A DNA stretch of 16,083 nt. Origin: an uncultured Lachnospiraceae bacterium (lineage in GTDB: Bacteria > Bacillota > Clostridia > Lachnospirales > Lachnospiraceae). The notes beneath the pieces were generated by a model. It saw only the letters and a program-made list of their open reading frames with translations. It ran no database searches and had not been told where the DNA came from. This document shows positions 13,735 to 16,083 of this stretch, piece after piece. The stretch is taken from NCBI GenBank assembly GCA_902496125.1, contig CABUZU010000038.1, positions 1 to 16,083 on the forward strand, read 5' to 3'. Position 1 is the first letter of the stretch, and each line of letters begins with the position of its first letter. Made by a program: the position numbers and the translations under genes.

Positions 13735-15342
13735 ATGAAAAAACAATTTCGATATATTGCATTGATCTTGAGTGTAGTATTGATTTTAGGTGGTTGTGCT
13801 TCGGATTCGAAAAAAGAAGAAACAACGGCAACGACACAAGCAGAAAGTGTTGAAAAAGAGAAGGTAAAAAAGACGACTTCCTCATTAACCGTAGATAAGG
13901 CAGAAACCGTCTATGTAAAAACCGATGCGAATGGAAATAAAAAGGAAGTTACGGTAGAAGAAATTTTAAAAGCCAGTAAAGATGGCAAGGATATTGTCGA
14001 TTCTTCAATTTTAGAGGATATTAAAAATACCAAAGGCGATGAAGAATTTACAAAGGCAGAAGATGGAACTCTTATTTGGCAAAACAATGGAGAAGACATT
14101 GAGTATAAGGGGACTACGACAGAGGAACCACCTATTCGTGTAAAAATTACCTATTATTTAGATGGCAAGAAGATTACACCAAAGAATCTTGCAGGAAAAA
14201 GTGGTAAGGTAAAGATTCGATTTGATTATAAAAATAATACGAAAGAAACTGTGAAAGTAAACGGTAAAGAAATTAGAGCGAAAGTTCCATTTACCGTAAT
14301 TAGTATGATGTATTTATCCGAAGATGTGTTTTCCAATGTCAAAGTTAAAAATGGCAAGGTATTAAACATGGGTGGAGAAAATATTGTAGTAGGATATGCC
14401 TTTCCAGGTTTAAAGGACAGTTTAAAGCTAGCCGATTATGAACCGACAAAGGATGTAAAGATTCCAAGTTATGTAGAAGTTAGTGCAGATGTGGAAGACT
14501 TTTCGCTAGATTTTACAGCAACGGTTGCATCACCAAGATTATTTGCTGATTTAGATGTAAAGGATTTAGAAGACGTAGATGATTTAACAGATTCAATGAA
14601 GAAACTAAAGGATGCTATAAATAAGCTAGCAGATGGAGCGGACAGTCTATTAGAAGGAATGGAGTCCATGCAAAAGTATATGGGACAATATGTAGACGGC
14701 GTTGATTCACTAACTAGTGGCATTGCCTCCCTGCAAAGTGGGTTGGGTCAATTAGATAGTAATAAAGCTTCATTATTATCAGGAGCAAAATCCTTACAAA
14801 AAGGGTTAGAACAAGTAGCTTCGAGTAGTGAAAACTTAGAAAAGCAAGTAAGCACGGCATTGGAAGAGGCACTTTCGGATACCTCATTAAGTGAGAAGGA
14901 AAAGCAAGCAATTTATAAAAAAGTAGCAAGTTCGCTAGGTTCTTCTAGCAGCAGTGCTGGACTAGACCAATTAGTGATAGGAAGTAAACAGCTAACAAGT
15001 GGAATCGAAAGCTTTAACAGTGGCATTTCAAAGGTCTACAGTGGTTCTAAGACGTTAAATGCTGGTGCAAGTAAGTTAAAAACAGCAGGAAGTTCTCTGG
15101 AAGATGGAATGAAGAAGCTCGTAAAAGGAATGAAGTCGTTAAAAGATGGAGTGGATACCTTTGATGAAAAAGGAATTGATAAGCTTAGCGATCTAGCAGG
15201 AGATGATTTAAAGGATGTCATTGTAAGAGTGAAAGCATTGCAAAAGATTGATAAAAATTATAAAAACTTTGGCGGAATCGCTGATGGTAAAAAAGGTAGC
15301 GTGAAGTTTATTATTGAGACAGAAAAAATTAAAATTAACTAG
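13735..15342 (+). CDS. Lipoprotein with glycine-heptad helices, partner of the FtsX-type ABC system
   Basis: A 535-aa protein. A signal peptide with lipobox ILGGC predicts lipidation at C21 and anchoring on the outer face. Residues 22-60 are a K/E/T-rich linker. Residues 130-265 look beta-rich (VKITYYLDGKKITP; GKSGKVKIRFDYKNNTKE; VPFTVISMMYLSEDVFSNVKV), a domain I recall from Clostridia YhgE/Pip-like proteins. The rest is helical, with glycines at strict seven-residue spacing: 301, 308, 322, 329, 336, 350, 357 (first block) and 416, 423, 430, 437, 444, 458, 465, 472 (second block), split by a non-repeating stretch (364-410). It ends with GGIADGKKGSVKFIIETEKI and no C-terminal membrane helix. 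It lies nine bases after the permease with a GGAGATA site. It probably acts as an adaptor or stalk for the transporter; this is inference. Confidence 0.82.
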   Translation: MKKQFRYIALILSVVLILGGCASDSKKEETTATTQAESVEKEKVKKTTSSLTVDKAETVYVKTDANGNKKEVTVEEILKASKDGKDIVDSSILEDIKNTKGDEEFTKAEDGTLIWQNNGEDIEYKGTTTEEPPIRVKITYYLDGKKITPKNLAGKSGKVKIRFDYKNNTKETVKVNGKEIRAKVPFTVISMMYLSEDVFSNVKVKNGKVLNMGGENIVVGYAFPGLKDSLKLADYEPTKDVKIPSYVEVSADVEDFSLDFTATVASPRLFADLDVKDLEDVDDLTDSMKKLKDAINKLADGADSLLEGMESMQKYMGQYVDGVDSLTSGIASLQSGLGQLDSNKASLLSGAKSLQKGLEQVASSSENLEKQVSTALEEALSDTSLSEKEKQAIYKKVASSLGSSSSSAGLDQLVIGSKQLTSGIESFNSGISKVYSGSKTLNAGASKLKTAGSSLEDGMKKLVKGMKSLKDGVDTFDEKGIDKLSDLAGDDLKDVIVRVKALQKIDKNYKNFGGIADGKKGSVKFIIETEKIKIN

Positions 15343-15426
15343 GAGAGAACAAAAATAAATAAGTCTAGATTTATATTAATATGACATAGGCTTAAGTTTT
15401 GTAAGGAAAAAGCTGTGTGCTATACA
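15343..15426. other. Gap between convergent operons, with a possible vestigial start
   Basis: AT-rich, no gene. AGGAGAG (15341-15347) overlaps the lipoprotein stop and is followed at normal spacing by ATA AAT AAG, nine sense codons in all and then TGA (15382-15384), resembling a dead start of a further gene. The agrB-side terminator follows. No AgrD-like peptide is encoded on the minus strand here. Confidence 0.4.
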
Positions 15427-15452
15427 TTAGGTGTATAGTACACGGCTTGTTT
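15406..15452. terminator. Bidirectional terminator between the lipoprotein gene and agrB
   Basis: Sixteen-base arms, 15411-15426 and 15432-15447, around a TTAGG loop. In plus-strand RNA both imperfect positions are G-U wobbles; in minus-strand RNA they are A-C mismatches. It is flanked by GGAAAAA on the left and TTGTTTT on the right, so it can serve both strands. The agrB stop codon (15429-15427) lies in the loop and its last codons form one arm. Confidence 0.75.
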
Positions 15453-16005
15453 TATGATTTGTGATAGCTAACGAGGCCATGAATGAAGCTGTTAAAAATC
15501 CTGTCATAATGAATGAGGCGAGTTCTTTATGATAAGGATATAGTAAAAATACAAGACAGCTTTCTAATATAATAAAAAAGATCGCTTTCTTTTTAGCTTT
15601 GACTTTCTTTTTTTGAGATACAGGATGATTTTTGTGTATGATAGGAGCATAAAAAATAGCAAGAATTAATGTATAAATAAAAATTAAAATAAAAATCCAT
15701 GGATAATTCCAAATAGGATTTATGTAAAAACTACATATTCCAATAATTGTTCCAATTAAAATACAGCGTGCATGAGTAGATGCATGAAATCCTCCTAAAA
15801 AGATACGAATAATTGTAAAACTAATACACCATACAATTATATAAAATATCCTATTAAATAAGATTCCCAAAAATAAAAGTAAAAAATCAGAAATAATTTC
15901 ATTTAAAAAACATTCCATACCGTAAGCATAGATATTTTCTTTTGCAGAGTCTGCACCATTTGTAACTAAATAATTAGCGAAGCATTTAGAAAAAGTTTCA
16001 ATCAT
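15427..16005 (-). CDS. agrB: AgrB-type accessory gene regulator peptidase
   Basis: A 192-aa polytopic membrane protein of the AgrB family, the cysteine endopeptidase that cleaves the AgrD pro-peptide and helps make the cyclic autoinducer. The diagnostic segment RIFLGGFHASTHARC holds the catalytic dyad H74 and C81, seven apart as in Staphylococcus aureus AgrB (H77/C84). Around it are about five to six membrane helices (40-50, 54-68, 84-96, 102-118, 143-155, 163-180) and a very basic loop KKKVKAKKKA near 131-140. The ATG overlaps the stop of the upstream gene by one base (TAATG), so the two are coupled. Unusually, no AgrD precursor follows: the gene ends inside a terminator hairpin. A precursor may lie elsewhere in the locus beyond the window, or the protein may process another peptide. 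Confidence 0.88.
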   Translation of the reverse strand: MIETFSKCFANYLVTNGADSAKENIYAYGMECFLNEIISDFLLLFLGILFNRIFYIIVWCISFTIIRIFLGGFHASTHARCILIGTIIGICSFYINPIWNYPWIFILIFIYTLILAIFYAPIIHKNHPVSQKKKVKAKKKAIFFIILESCLVFLLYPYHKELASFIMTGFLTASFMASLAITNHKTSRVLYT

Positions 16006-16083
16006 TATAAGGACCTCTTTTCTTGCATTAAAGAAATTAACTGTTGCTGGACTTGCTTTAAATAAGTTCGTCCAATAGGAACG
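16005..16083 (-). CDS. C-terminal tail of a probable LytTR-family response regulator (partial)
   Basis: Only 25 residues and the stop codon are in view; the rest lies past the right edge. The tail starts VPIGRTYLKQVQQQ, which matches the closing strand and helix of LytTR DNA-binding domains, typically ending in I-P-x-S/G-R-x-Y-x-K-x-V. AgrA/ComE-type regulators with that domain commonly accompany AgrB. The stop overlaps the agrB start by one base, so they share a transcript read leftward. The call rests on a short segment plus context, so the family is likely but not certain, and whether a receiver domain precedes it cannot be seen. Confidence 0.6.
   Translation of the reverse strand, partial: VPIGRTYLKQVQQQLISLMQEKRSL

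Noticed and set aside
13553..13885. Minus-strand 110-codon frame across the permease/lipoprotein junction
   Set aside because: It spans two real genes in antisense and has no RBS or recognisable motif.
14469..15221. Serine-rich minus-strand frames opposite the lipoprotein
   Set aside because: They are antisense images of the heptad repeat region, not independent genes.

Overview
The window looks like chromosome from a low-GC, anaerobic Firmicute of the class Clostridia, most likely Lachnospiraceae or a close relative. This rests on the AT-rich coding, strong GGAGG-type ribosome sites, near-consensus sigma-A promoters, a small siroheme/ferredoxin reductase, a non-pyrrolysine MttB-family methyltransferase and an AgrB homologue. 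The taxonomic call is inference. No rRNA, tRNA, CRISPR array, insertion sequence or phage gene is visible.

Layout. (1) 1-1671, plus strand: the 3' end of thiM, then thiE and a HAD phosphatase, tightly packed and closed by a terminator that contains the HAD stop codon. This is a thiamine salvage and assembly operon. (2) 1674-3326: a relic of a large surface protein. It has no start or signal peptide, one in-frame TAA, and otherwise about 1.65 kb of intact frame. (3) 3364-5270: a siroheme sulfite/nitrite reductase-like protein on the minus strand, divergent from a LysR regulator. The intergenic gap holds a textbook T-N11-A LysR box. (4) 5303-10603: a quaternary-amine module. A TetR regulator and an MttB-family methyltransferase lie on the minus strand, divergent from an MFS transporter and a BCCT (betaine/carnitine/choline) transporter. 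The 324-bp divergent control region has two excellent promoters and several dyads, including a motif shared by both transcripts. No corrinoid protein gene is present. (5) 10637-15342: an operon of a LolD/MacB-type ATPase, a 770-aa FtsX-type permease and a lipoprotein with two blocks of glycine-heptad helix. (6) 15427 to the end, minus strand: an AgrB-type peptidase and, upstream of it and overlapping by one base, the tail of a probable LytTR response regulator. No AgrD pheromone gene follows agrB.

How the parts work together: the middle module most plausibly imports a methylated quaternary amine (BCCT, perhaps MFS) and demethylates it (MttB family) under local control. The siroheme protein is probably controlled by its divergent LysR neighbour. 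The ABC/FtsX/lipoprotein set is probably a tripartite envelope machine. The AgrB/LytTR pair is probably part of a peptide-signalling locus that extends beyond the window.
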